Source: Bryobacterales bacterium
GTDB lineage: Bacteria > Acidobacteriota > Terriglobia > Bryobacterales > UBA6623
Reading direction: 5' to 3'
DNA: 49,592 nt
NCBI GenBank assembly: GCA_028819255.1
Contig: JAPPMB010000001.1
Span: 1 to 49,592 of the forward strand
This document shows positions 17,470 to 25,681 of this stretch, in pieces (the first letter of the stretch is position 1; each line of letters opens with the position of its first letter). The position numbers and the translations under genes were made by a program. The notes beneath the pieces were generated by a model. That model had not been told where the DNA came from and made no database searches. It was given only the letters and a program-made list of their open reading frames with translations.

Positions 17470-18588
17470 TTGGCACCTCGAATCGCCGACAGGAAGCTGA
17501 TCCGGATCGCCGAAAAGGTGGCGGCAGGCACGCGTCTTTCCTTTGACGACGGCGTCACGCTCTACCGGTCCACGGACATTCTGACCCTGGGCTACCTGGC
17601 CAACGTGGTCCGCGAGCGGCTCAGCGGAAACAAGACCTACTTCAACGTCAACCGCCACATCAACCCGACCGACGTCTGCGTTGCGGCCTGCAAGCTCTGC
17701 GCATTCGGCAAGCAGAAGCGCAACCCGACCGCATACACCATGTCCCTGGAGCAGGTCTGGCACACGGCCGGCATCGGGTACAGCGAGCAGGTGTCCGAGT
17801 TCCACGTGGTCGGGGGGCTGCACCCCCAGCTGGGGCTCGACTGGTTCGTCAGGATGTTCCGCGGGCTCAAGGAGCGCTTTCCGGCCGTCCACCTCAAGGC
17901 GCTGACGATGGTCGAGATCGGATACCTGGCCCGCCGGGAGCGGCTCTCGATCCGGGAGACCTTGGAGCGGCTCGTCGACGCGGGCGTGGACTCACTGCCC
18001 GGCGGCGGCGCCGAGATCTTCACCGATCGGGTCCGCCGCATCATCTGCGATCACAAGATCGACGGGAACGAGTGGATCGAGACGGCCCGGACCGCACACC
18101 GGCTCGGGCTCAAGTCGAATGCCACGATGCTGTACGGTCACATCGAGACGGACGAGGACCGCGTCGACCACCTGCTGCGCCTGCGGGCACTGCAGGACGA
18201 CACGGGTGGGTTCCAGACCTTCATTCCGCTGGCATTCCACCCCCAGAACACCCCGATGCACCACCTTCCGATGACGTCGGGCTTCCAGGACATCAAGGCC
18301 ATCGCGGTGTCGCGGCTCCTGCTCGACAACTTTCCGCACATCAAGGCGTACTGGATCATGATGACGCCGAAGATCGCGCAGGTGGCGCAGCGGTTCGGGG
18401 CGGACGACATCGACGGGACGGTCGTGGAGGAGAAGATCTACCACGATGCCGGAGCCAAGACTCCGCAGGCCCTCCGGCGCGACCAGCTCTTCCGCCTGAT
18501 CCGCAAGGCCGGCCGGGAGCCGACCGAGCGCGACACCCTCTACAACGAGGTGTCGCGCGACGAGGCACTGCTGACGCTTGCGGTGTGA
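17470..18588 (+). CDS. mqnE: Aminofutalosine synthase
   Basis: MqnE is a radical-SAM enzyme that joins the chorismate-derived enolpyruvyl benzoate to SAM's adenosyl group in the futalosine pathway to menaquinone. The radical-SAM cysteines are C70, C74 and C77 in CVAACKLCAF. MqnE-specific stretches include FNVNRHINPTDVC, VVGGLHPQLG, SLPGGGAEIF, NATMLYGHIET, RLLLDNFPHIKAYW and ADDIDGTVVEEKI. I choose the TTG at 17470 because GGAG at 17458-17461 lies eight bases before it; the frame is open to a TTG at 17449. The product is 372 residues, usual for the family. The genome therefore makes menaquinone by the futalosine route rather than the classical Men route. Confidence 0.93.
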   Translation: MAPRIADRKLIRIAEKVAAGTRLSFDDGVTLYRSTDILTLGYLANVVRERLSGNKTYFNVNRHINPTDVCVAACKLCAFGKQKRNPTAYTMSLEQVWHTAGIGYSEQVSEFHVVGGLHPQLGLDWFVRMFRGLKERFPAVHLKALTMVEIGYLARRERLSIRETLERLVDAGVDSLPGGGAEIFTDRVRRIICDHKIDGNEWIETARTAHRLGLKSNATMLYGHIETDEDRVDHLLRLRALQDDTGGFQTFIPLAFHPQNTPMHHLPMTSGFQDIKAIAVSRLLLDNFPHIKAYWIMMTPKIAQVAQRFGADDIDGTVVEEKIYHDAGAKTPQALRRDQLFRLIRKAGREPTERDTLYNEVSRDEALLTLAV

Positions 18589-18591
18589 GGC

Positions 18592-18611
18592 GCCCGTGCC
18601 GTCGAGCGGGC
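18592..18611. terminator. Weak hairpin between convergent mqnE and merR-like genes
   Basis: GCCCG (18592-18596) pairs with CGGGC (18607-18611) over a ten-base loop in the 24-base gap between two convergent stops. There is no T-run, so its strength is doubtful. Confidence 0.2.
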
Positions 18612-18612
18612 C

Positions 18613-19014
18613 TCAGGGCTTGACAAGCTCAAGGATCTGCTTGAGTTCCGAGCGGATCTCCTGCAGGGCCTTCTTGAACGCACGCTGTTTCGCGGCCGCG
18701 GACGCTCCGTCCGCGCTCGCCGCCCCTGCTCTGGAGCGGGCTCCGGTTCGCAGCACCCTGCGCGCTCCGGCGATCGTATAGCCGTCTTGATACAGCAGCT
18801 CCTTGATGGACAGCACCGTCTCGACGTCCTTGCGTCGATACTGTCGCTGACCGGACGAGGTCTTGCGCGGCCTCAGTGTCGGGAACTCGCTCTCCCAGAA
18901 CCGCAAGACATGCGTTTCGACTCCGGCAATCTCGCTGACGTCCCCGATCTTGAAGAACATCCGATCAGGGATCTGGGGCGTGCCGCCGCTCTTGGTGCTG
19001 CCCTTGGCCGACAT
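18613..19014 (-). CDS. MerR-family transcriptional regulator
   Basis: The 133-residue protein has the MerR winged helix-turn-helix: [19 protein letters not shown] (residues 20-38), then [24 protein letters not shown] and [13 protein letters not shown] lysine- and alanine-rich helix ([16 protein letters not shown]) at the end would make the dimer coiled coil. No cysteine cluster for metal or thiol sensing is visible, so it probably belongs to the effector-less short MerR group common in Acidobacteriota. Its start is only 30 bases from the divergent sulfatase start, so the first Met may not be the real one. The internal Met at residue 19 (18958-18960) would leave room for a promoter. Regulation of the sulfatase or mqnE is possible but unproven. 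Confidence 0.85.
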   Translation of the reverse strand: MSAKGSTKSGGTPQIPDRMFFKIGDVSEIAGVETHVLRFWESEFPTLRPRKTSSGQRQYRRKDVETVLSIKELLYQDGYTIAGARRVLRTGARSRAGAASADGASAAAKQRAFKKALQEIRSELKQILELVKP

Positions 19015-19044
19015 GTTGGCGGTCCCATCCTAGCGCACCGCCGA

Positions 19045-20550
19045 TTGGCCGAATCGGCAGATGCGCGGGGCCCTCTGGGCCCATTCCGACCGGGCCTCGC
19101 CGCCCTCCTGCTTCTGCTCGCGGCCGCATGCGCAGCGGGCCAGATCGCAGGCAGGCCCAACGTGCTGCTGATCCTTGCGGACGACCTCAACGACTGGGTC
19201 GGGTGCCTCTCGGGCCATCCAAACGCCCGTACGCCGAACATCGACCGGCTGGCCTCGCAGGGCGTGCTCTTCCGGGAGGCCTACGCGGCCTCGCCGAAGT
19301 GCAACCCGTCGCGCACCGCCCTGCTCCTGAGTCTGCGCCCCTCGACCACCGGAATCTATGACAACTCGCACTGGTGGCGGCCTCACCTGCCGAAAGCGGT
19401 CACCCTCCCGGAGGCGTTCCGGCTGGGCGGTTACGACGTTGTCGGCGCGGGAAAGATCTTCCATCACACCGCCGGATTCAATCCGAGCGACCTCTGGGAC
19501 CGGTACTTCGACTTGCCGTTCGACGACCCCTGGGACCGGGTGGGCGCCGCATACCCCCGGATTGCCCCTGCGCCGCCGCCGAACGGGCACCCGCTCGCAG
19601 GGATCGAGCCCTTCCGCCACGAACTGGACTGGGGCGCGCTTCCCATGGACGAAGGAGACTACGGCGACGCAAGGACCGTGGAATGGGCAGCCAGCTTTCT
19701 CGCCGAGCCGCGGACCGACCCGTTCTTCCTCGCCGTCGGCCTGTTTCGGCCGCATCTTCCCTGGTACGCACCGGCCAGGTACTTCGACGCCATTCCGCCG
19801 GACGATGCCATCCTGCCGAACGTTCCCGAGGGCGATCTGTCGGATGTCCCGGCCGAGGGCCGGCGCCTGGCGGAGAGCGGGGCCGACGTGTTCCGGAACA
19901 TTCGGGAGAGCGGAAAGTGGAGCGAGGCCGTTGCGGCCTACGTCGCGAACGTGGCCTTCGCCGACGCCATGGTCGGCCGCCTGCTGGACGCCCTCGACGC
20001 GAGCCGCCACGCAGGCAACACGGTCGTGGTCTTTGCCTCCGACCACGGCTTTCACCTCGGCGAGAAGGAGCACTGGTACAAGTCGACGCTCTGGGAGCGG
20101 TCCACCCATGTCCCGCTCGTGGTCCGCGGACCCGGGATCGAGCCGGGCCGCAACTGCGACCGGCCAGTCAGCCTGCTTGACGTCTATCCGACCCTGGTGG
20201 AGATCGCAGGCCTGCCCTTGCACCCGGCGCTGGAGGGCGCGAGCCTCATGGGACTGCTCCGCGATCCGGCAGGCGACGCCGACCGCCATGCCGTCGTCAC
20301 CTATCTGCGCGGCAACGACGCGGTCCGACGCGGCAAATGGCTCTACATCCGCTACCGCGACGGCGGCGAGGAACTCTACGACCGCGACGCGGACCCCGAG
20401 GAGCGGACAAACCTCGCCGGCGAAGACAGCCTCCGGGCGATCATCCGGGAGCTGCGCAGCCTGCTGCCGTCGGAAAGCGCCCCACCGGCCCCAACCAAGG
20501 GCCGATACGTCTTCGACCCCGACTCCTATACCTGGACCGCCAGGCGCTGA
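19045..20550 (+). CDS. Iduronate-2-sulfatase-like sulfatase
   Basis: The best start in frame is the TTG at 19045, giving 501 residues with a hydrophobic leader (LAALLLLLAAACAAG). The catalytic motif is CNPSR (C86), where the cysteine would be matured to formylglycine. Metal and substrate residues are visible in LILADDLNDWVG, TPNIDRLASQG, VGAGKIFHH, FLAVGLFRPHLPWYAP and ASDHGFHLGEKEHWYK. This order matches the iduronate-2-sulfatase-like group, which hydrolyses sulfate esters of polysaccharides in the periplasm. It is common in marine and sponge bacteria that use sulfated glycans. No sulfatase-maturating gene (FGE or anSME) is seen in the window. The start is uncertain because the upstream frame stays open to 18787 across the merR region. 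Confidence 0.85.
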   Translation: MAESADARGPLGPFRPGLAALLLLLAAACAAGQIAGRPNVLLILADDLNDWVGCLSGHPNARTPNIDRLASQGVLFREAYAASPKCNPSRTALLLSLRPSTTGIYDNSHWWRPHLPKAVTLPEAFRLGGYDVVGAGKIFHHTAGFNPSDLWDRYFDLPFDDPWDRVGAAYPRIAPAPPPNGHPLAGIEPFRHELDWGALPMDEGDYGDARTVEWAASFLAEPRTDPFFLAVGLFRPHLPWYAPARYFDAIPPDDAILPNVPEGDLSDVPAEGRRLAESGADVFRNIRESGKWSEAVAAYVANVAFADAMVGRLLDALDASRHAGNTVVVFASDHGFHLGEKEHWYKSTLWERSTHVPLVVRGPGIEPGRNCDRPVSLLDVYPTLVEIAGLPLHPALEGASLMGLLRDPAGDADRHAVVTYLRGNDAVRRGKWLYIRYRDGGEELYDRDADPEERTNLAGEDSLRAIIRELRSLLPSESAPPAPTKGRYVFDPDSYTWTARR

Positions 20551-20592
20551 CCGGTCGAATTCGCGGACCAAGCCGCGAGGTCGACCGCTCCG

Positions 20593-20598
20593 TATAAT
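20593..20598 (+). promoter_or_regulatory. Candidate -10 box of the hslV operon
   Basis: A perfect TATAAT lies 26 bases upstream of the hslV ATG in an otherwise GC-rich tract. There is no clear -35 box at the usual distance. A purine run (GGGGG at 20617-20621) ahead of the ATG could serve as the ribosome site. Confidence 0.45.
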
Positions 20599-20624
20599 GA
20601 AGGTTCGCGGCTCCCCGGGGGCAA

Positions 20625-21170
20625 ATGGCCTTACATCCGAGAATACGCTCCACGACCGTTCTGTGTGTGCGTCGTGGGCAAAAGGTGGTCATGGCCGGCG
20701 ACGGGCAGGTGACGATGGGCTCAGGTGTCGTCAAGGGGTCGGCACGGAAGATCCGGCGCCTGCACGGCAAGCAGATTCTGGCGGGCTTTGCCGGCTCAAC
20801 CGCGGACGCAATCTCGCTGTTCACACGCTTTGAGGAGAAGCTGCAGGCCTACGGCGGAAACCTGAGCCGTGCTGCCGTCGAGCTCTCCAAGGACTGGCGG
20901 ATGGACAAGACGCTGCGGCACCTGGAGGCCCTCCTGCTTGTGGCAGACGCCAAGTCCACGCTTCTGCTGAGCGGAACGGGTGACGTCATCGAGCCTGACG
21001 ACAGGGTGGCCGCGGTGGGTTCGGGAGGACCGTACGCAGTGGCCGCAGCGACGGCTCTCCTTCAGCACACGGACCTCGGAGCCCACGACGTGGCCGAAGC
21101 CGCAATGAAGATCGCGGCCGCCATCTGCATCTACACGAACGACAACATCGCCTTCGAGGAACTCGGCTAG
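20625..21170 (+). CDS. hslV: ATP-dependent protease peptidase subunit HslV
   Basis: HslV is the proteasome-like peptidase of the HslVU (ClpQY) protease. The 181-residue precursor carries a short propeptide (MALHPRIRS) and the mature N-terminal nucleophile threonine at residue 10 of STTVLCV. Other family stretches are [16 protein letters not shown]-equivalent [31 protein letters not shown] and [11 protein letters not shown]. The C-terminus NDNIAFEEL would contact HslU. It is followed four bases later by hslU, and a consensus -10 box lies just upstream, so it should head the operon. Confidence 0.96.
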   Translation: MALHPRIRSTTVLCVRRGQKVVMAGDGQVTMGSGVVKGSARKIRRLHGKQILAGFAGSTADAISLFTRFEEKLQAYGGNLSRAAVELSKDWRMDKTLRHLEALLLVADAKSTLLLSGTGDVIEPDDRVAAVGSGGPYAVAAATALLQHTDLGAHDVAEAAMKIAAAICIYTNDNIAFEELG

Positions 21171-21174
21171 CTCC

Positions 21175-22542
21175 ATGGTCATCTATCTTCCGGGGAACTC
21201 CAGCGCCCCTGCGCTGGACGAACTCACGCCGCGCGAGATCGTGGAGCAGCTCGACAAGCACGTCATCTCCCAGGACGACGCGAAGCGGGCGGTCGCAATC
21301 GCCCTGCGCAACCGAATCCGGCGCCAGCGCCTCGATCCCGAAATGGCCGAGGAGGTGCTGCCCAAGAACATCCTCATGATGGGGCCGACCGGAGTCGGCA
21401 AGACCGAGGTCGCCCGCAGGCTGGCCCGCCTCTCGAACTCGCCCTTCGTGAAGATCGAGGCAACGAAGTTCACCGAGGTCGGCTACGTGGGCCGCGACGT
21501 CGACTCGATGATCCGCGACCTCATCGAGATGGCGATTGAAATGATCCGCGAGCAGAAGGTCGAGATGGTCGCGGAGAGGGCGGAGCGGAACGCCGAGGAT
21601 CGGCTGCTCGAGATCCTGATGCCTTCACAGAAGAGCCACGGCATCGACGACCCGGACGACTCGACTGCGAGGACGCGCGAGAAGCTGCGCAAGCAGCTCC
21701 GGGCCGGCAAGCTCGACGACCGCATGGTGGAGATCGAGACCAAGGGACGGGGCAACCCGATCGAGATCATCACCAATCAGGGCGTCGAGGAGATGGACAT
21801 CAACATCAAGGAGATGCTCCCGAACATCTTCGGAGGCCAGACCCAGCGCCGCAAGATGACCGTGCTCGACGCACTCGAGGTTCTGGCGCAGGAAGAGGAG
21901 CAGAAGCTCATCGACCACGAGCAGATCACGCGCCAGGCCGTCGAGCGGACCGAGCAGGCGGGAATCGTGTTCCTCGACGAGATGGACAAGATCGCCGGTC
22001 GGGAGGGTGGCCGCGGTCCCGAGGTCAGCCGGGAGGGGGTGCAGCGTGACCTGTTGCCCATCGTCGAGGGCACGACAGTCAACACGCGGCACGGAATGAT
22101 TCGCACGGACCACATCCTGTTCATCGCCGCGGGCGCGTTTCACGTGACCAAGCCCAGCGACATGATTCCCGAACTGCAAGGCCGGTTTCCGATCCGCGTC
22201 GAGCTCAAGCCGCTCACGAAGGACGACTTTGTGCGAATCCTTACGGAGCCGAAGAACGCCCTCACAAAGCAGTACACGGCGCTGCTGGACACCGAGGGCG
22301 TCGAGCTGGCGTTCACGGACGATGCGGTGGAGGAGATCGCCCAGACGGCTATGCTCGTCAACGAGCAGACCGAGAACATCGGGGCGCGCCGTCTGCACAC
22401 TGTCATGGAGAAAGTCCTGGACAAGATCTCGTTCGAGGCTCCCGACATGAAGGAAAAATCGGTCCGGATCGATTCGGCCTACGTGCGAGACCAGCTGTCC
22501 ACGATCGTCAAGGATCAGGACCTGAGCCGCTACATCCTCTGA
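21175..22542 (+). CDS. hslU: ATP-dependent protease ATPase subunit HslU
   Basis: HslU is the AAA+ unfoldase partner of HslV. The 455-residue protein has Walker A GPTGVGKT at 70-77, Walker [12 protein letters not shown], and the sensor region [25 protein letters not shown]. The I-domain between the Walker motifs is present (around DRLLEILMP and [10 protein letters not shown]). The pore-loop motif GYVGRDV follows Walker A, and the C-terminus DLSRYIL is the tail that docks into HslV. Length and motif order are normal. It is followed three bases later by the fibronectin-III lipoprotein gene, so the three form one transcription unit. Confidence 0.96.
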   Translation: MVIYLPGNSSAPALDELTPREIVEQLDKHVISQDDAKRAVAIALRNRIRRQRLDPEMAEEVLPKNILMMGPTGVGKTEVARRLARLSNSPFVKIEATKFTEVGYVGRDVDSMIRDLIEMAIEMIREQKVEMVAERAERNAEDRLLEILMPSQKSHGIDDPDDSTARTREKLRKQLRAGKLDDRMVEIETKGRGNPIEIITNQGVEEMDINIKEMLPNIFGGQTQRRKMTVLDALEVLAQEEEQKLIDHEQITRQAVERTEQAGIVFLDEMDKIAGREGGRGPEVSREGVQRDLLPIVEGTTVNTRHGMIRTDHILFIAAGAFHVTKPSDMIPELQGRFPIRVELKPLTKDDFVRILTEPKNALTKQYTALLDTEGVELAFTDDAVEEIAQTAMLVNEQTENIGARRLHTVMEKVLDKISFEAPDMKEKSVRIDSAYVRDQLSTIVKDQDLSRYIL

Positions 22543-22545
22543 CCG

Positions 22546-23583
22546 ATGCCCGCGGTGGACCGGCGGAGACAGTCCGGCGGACGGGCCTGGGCCGTGACTG
22601 CGCTGGCAGTGAGTCTTGGAGGGTGCGGATCGGTCGGGGACCCGCTCCCGCCCCTGCTGCGCATCCCGGGCTCCGTCAACGACCTGGCCGTGTCGCAGAT
22701 CGCGGGAGAGATCCGAGTCGAGTGGACCTGGCCGCTGCTGACGACCGAGGGAACGCTGGCGCGCCAGATTGGCGGTTTCGACCTCTGGGCTGTTGATGTC
22801 CCGGGATTCTCGAATCCGCTGGCTCCCGAGACGATCGACGAGTATCGCCGCCATGTCAGGACTCTCGGTCCGACGGAACTCGCGGGCAAGGAACCGGGAA
22901 ACCGGATCGTGCTGAGAACGCCCCTTGCCGACTGGAGGCTTGACCAGCTGACCGTCCTGGTCCTGACGGCGTCCAGCCCCGCAGGCCGCGACGCCGGGTA
23001 CTCGAACCAGGTCAGGCTGCACCCCCTGCAACCGCCGGCCGAGCCGCAGTGGTCCGGCCTCTCGGCGGTCCCGAACGGTGTGGCACTGTTCTGGATCGCC
23101 TCCGAGCATGCCGAGGAGTACGCGATCGAGCGGGCGGAAGGAGAGGAAGGCGAGTTCGCGTCTCTTGGGCGCCTCGGCACAGAATCCTTTGTGGACCGGA
23201 CCATTGAATGGGGACGGACATACCGGTACCGACTCCGACCGTATCGTCTGTCGCAGGCCGGATGGATCACGGGGCTCCCGTCTCCTGCGCGCGGGCTGAC
23301 GCCACGCGACACCTTTTCGCCGGAGGCGCCGGAGGGTCTGAGGGCGGTCCGCACCCCGGCTTCCGTCGAACTGTCGTGGATTCCGAACGCGGAGACGGAC
23401 GTGAAGGGATACCGGGTACTCCGTGACTCTGCGGACCTGGCCGGCCTCATTGAGACGGCCTCGTTCAGCGACGGGACTGCGGAACCTGACATGGCGTACG
23501 CCTATGCGGTGGTCGCCGTCGACGAATTCGGGAACGAGAGCGAGCCGAGCGCAGCACTGCGCGTGGCCGCAATGCCCCAGTGA
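22546..23583 (+). CDS. Fibronectin type III domain lipoprotein
   Basis: The 345-residue protein has a lipobox-like signal (ALAVSLGGC, Cys27), so it should be lipid-anchored. Two fibronectin type III-like segments are visible, at about residues 165-260 (PNGVALFWIASEHAEEYAI to YRYRLRPYR) and 265-345 (SPEAPEGLRAV, VELSWIPNAETDVKGYRV, YAVVAVDEFGNESEPS). The first 130 residues hold an unassigned domain that may also be FN3-like. It shares an operon with hslVU, an arrangement I know from Acidobacteriota. What it does there is unknown; envelope binding is a guess. The 3' flank of this operon is broken by a restriction-island scar. Confidence 0.8.
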   Translation: MPAVDRRRQSGGRAWAVTALAVSLGGCGSVGDPLPPLLRIPGSVNDLAVSQIAGEIRVEWTWPLLTTEGTLARQIGGFDLWAVDVPGFSNPLAPETIDEYRRHVRTLGPTELAGKEPGNRIVLRTPLADWRLDQLTVLVLTASSPAGRDAGYSNQVRLHPLQPPAEPQWSGLSAVPNGVALFWIASEHAEEYAIERAEGEEGEFASLGRLGTESFVDRTIEWGRTYRYRLRPYRLSQAGWITGLPSPARGLTPRDTFSPEAPEGLRAVRTPASVELSWIPNAETDVKGYRVLRDSADLAGLIETASFSDGTAEPDMAYAYAVVAVDEFGNESEPSAALRVAAMPQ

Positions 23584-23644
23584 CGACCGGACAATGCGAT
23601 GGCGGAGTGTGGCTCTCCACGACTGAGTGTGTTCCGGCCGGCTC

Positions 23645-23945
23645 ATGCGGCGGAAGCGCAAGCCTCGAGTTGGGGCTTTCTTCGCGACTCGTCCAAGTAA
23701 TCCCCATGGCCTTCCCCATCGTCAGCAAGGAGCAGCTGGAGAACCTGGCCGTCCCGCTCCCACCGCTCGCCAAGCAGCGTCGCATCGTTGCCAGCGTCAA
23801 TGAAGTCATCGAGCTCTTCGACCGAATCGAGGCCGGTCTCGAAGCCGCAGACGGCACCCGCAGCCGCCTTCTCCATTCCCTTCCGCTCGACCCTCTGGAA
23901 TCGGCGCAACCCAATCGCACGGCCTCCGGGGGATTCGGGGCGTGA
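23645..23945 (+). pseudogene. hsdS: Type I restriction specificity subunit (HsdS), C-terminal remnant
   Basis: Only the C-terminal coiled-coil end of an HsdS target-recognition subunit remains. The visible match is LGLSSRLVQVIPMAFP, then IVSKEQLENLAVPLPPLAKQ, RRIVASVNEVIELFDRIEAG and RSRLLHSLP. PLPPLAEQRRIV with a following helix is the classic HsdS signature. The target-recognition domains are missing, and the reading upstream, directly after the fibronectin gene, is unrelated. No HsdR or HsdM lies next to it. A protease and a truncated PIN-like gene that often travel with type I loci follow it. Confidence 0.7.
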
Positions 23946-24054
23946 GGCAGGCCGCAAGCGAATGCGCGGAGCAGGGCCACCGCAGTAACGAACATGCCGG
24001 ACGATGGGCGGCCGGCATTCAACCCGTTCGGGACGGCGTCGCGAGGATAGGGCA

Positions 24055-25203
24055 GTGACCCGGATTCCAGTGACCCCCGAGATGCTTCAGTGGGCCTGCG
24101 AACGCGCCGGCTACGACGTGGCCCACTTCGTGACGCGCATACCGCAGCTTGCGGCCTGGGTCCGACGCGAAGGGCACCCGACGCTCAAGCAGTTGGAAGA
24201 GCTCGCCAATGCAACGCATACGCCGCTCGGCTACCTGTTCCTCCCTGAGCCGCCGGAGGAACGCCTTCCGATCCCGGACTACCGCATGGTGGCGGGCGCT
24301 CGGCAGGACAGGCCGAGCCCCGACCTACTCGACACGCTCTACACAATGCAACGACGGCAGGAGTGGCTGCGGGAGTCATTCATCGAGATCGACGCGGAAC
24401 CATTGGCCTTCGTGGCGAGCGCCCGTCTCGCCGATGAGCCGGACGCCGTGGGTCGCGAGATGCGGCGAGCACTCGGCCTCGATGGCGGATGGGTGGCGGG
24501 AGTCGGCACATGGCAGGACGCCGTGAGCGAGATGCGACGTGCGATCGAGCAACTGGGTGTGATGGCGGTGATCAACGGGGTTGTGGGGAACAACGCGCAT
24601 CGCCGACTGAGCGTGGAGGAGTTTCGGGGCTTCGCGCTAATCGATTCCCACGCGCCCTTGATCTTCGTGAACGGCGCGGATGCCAGGTCGGCTCAGATGT
24701 TCACGCTCGCTCACGAACTGGCACACATCTGGCTCGGCACAGAGGGGCTTTCCGGCTTCGAGTCCCTATTCCCCGGCGGTACGGACGTGGAGGACTGGTG
24801 CAACCGGGCGGCGGCGGAACTCCTCGCGCCGGAGCAGGAACTCCGGGCGCATTGGATGAAGGCCAAGCGGGCGGCAAGCCCCTTCGAAGCGCTCGCCCGG
24901 ACGCTCAAGGTGAGCCCCGTGGTCGCCGCCCGTCGAGCCCTCGACCTCGAGATGATCGGCCGCGACGGATTCGTCGATTTCTACGAGGGCTACGTGAGTC
25001 GGGAACGCAAGCTCGGCACGGAGCCGGGCGCGGGCGAATTCTACAACAATCAGAACGAGCGAATCGGCGAGTTGTTCACGACCCAAGTGCTGCGTGCGGC
25101 GATGGAGGGCCGCATCGGATTCAAGGAAGCCTATGACATCACAGAGCTGCGTGGAGGAACCTTCCAGAAGTACGCCGAGCGGCTTGGCGTGAATCTCCCA
25201 TGA
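24055..25203 (+). CDS. ImmA/IrrE-family metallo-endopeptidase with N-terminal HTH-like region
   Basis: The start is the GTG at 24055 with a GAGG site at 24043-24046, giving 382 residues. The N-terminus (YDVAHFVTRIPQLAAWVRRE, then PTLKQLEELANATHTPLGYL) resembles an XRE-type domain, and RLPIPDYRMV follows. The catalytic zinc motif HELAH is at 220-224 within FTLAHELAHIWLG. The C-terminal third has FYNNQNERIGELF and TELRGGTFQKYAERLGV. Family members cleave repressors or antitoxins, as ImmA does in ICEBs1. The protein overlaps by four bases a DUF4411 gene, and together they resemble a toxin-antitoxin-like pair, although the DUF4411 partner is truncated here. Confidence 0.9.
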   Translation: MTRIPVTPEMLQWACERAGYDVAHFVTRIPQLAAWVRREGHPTLKQLEELANATHTPLGYLFLPEPPEERLPIPDYRMVAGARQDRPSPDLLDTLYTMQRRQEWLRESFIEIDAEPLAFVASARLADEPDAVGREMRRALGLDGGWVAGVGTWQDAVSEMRRAIEQLGVMAVINGVVGNNAHRRLSVEEFRGFALIDSHAPLIFVNGADARSAQMFTLAHELAHIWLGTEGLSGFESLFPGGTDVEDWCNRAAAELLAPEQELRAHWMKAKRAASPFEALARTLKVSPVVAARRALDLEMIGRDGFVDFYEGYVSRERKLGTEPGAGEFYNNQNERIGELFTTQVLRAAMEGRIGFKEAYDITELRGGTFQKYAERLGVNLP

Positions 25204-25412
25204 CGCCGGCGCGGACCTGCCTCATCGATTCGGACGCACTCATCACGGTGAAGAACCTGTACTACTCGTTCGGCATCTGCCCCGGCTCTTGGAAGAGCGC
25301 GGCACATCACCTCCGGGAGAGCCGAGTCATCAGCATCGACAGGGTTCGCGGCGAACTCGCCATGCTTCGGGCACTGAACGGCGGCTTCGATTGGAGCCCG
25401 GCTCGCTCGTGA
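25200..25412 (+). pseudogene. Truncated DUF4411 (PIN-like) protein
   Basis: The 70-residue frame begins TCLIDSDALITVKNLYYSF, then CPGSWKSAAHHLRESRVIS and IDRVRGELA, which match the N-terminus of DUF4411 proteins. DUF4411 belongs to the PIN-like nuclease group and is usually about 155-170 residues. This frame ends soon after the third motif, so the catalytic acidic residues of the C-terminal half are lost. The following 260 bases do not restore the frame. The ATG sits in the stop of the ImmA gene (ATGA), which shows they formed a coupled pair before the truncation. Confidence 0.6.
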
Positions 25413-25681
25413 GCCGAAGAACCCGTAAGTTGCCCTTATGGCGGATGCGCGCTTGCAGCCGATGCCGGTCGGCGCGCACCGGCCAAGCCGGGCTGTCCAC
25501 ATGCCCCCGCGTCCCATATTTCGGCTCGACGCCGATACGTGGGAGTCCGCTGTTCAAGGTCTCCCCGGCCAAGGTGCGTGTTGCCCAGGAACCCAACACG
25601 GATCCGCCGTTTTACGGGAGCCCCCGGTGTTTGCGGCCGGCGACCGTGAATCCCGCCGTGGCCGCGGCCTCTGGCGGCAGT
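25413..25681. other. Intergenic gap after the truncated DUF4411 gene
   Basis: I see no credible gene, repeat or RNA here. A short plus-strand frame runs into the next gene but has no recognisable motif. This is presumably residue of the 3' half of the deleted DUF4411 locus. Confidence 0.3.

Noticed and set aside
16354..17892. A minus-strand frame of 512 residues antisense to the MBL and mqnE genes.
   Set aside because: No motif; the sense strand carries the MBL and radical-SAM enzymes.
21625..23661. A minus-strand frame of 678 residues antisense to hslU and the FN3 gene.
   Set aside because: The sense strand encodes the well-conserved hslU; the frame is a GC-rich shadow.
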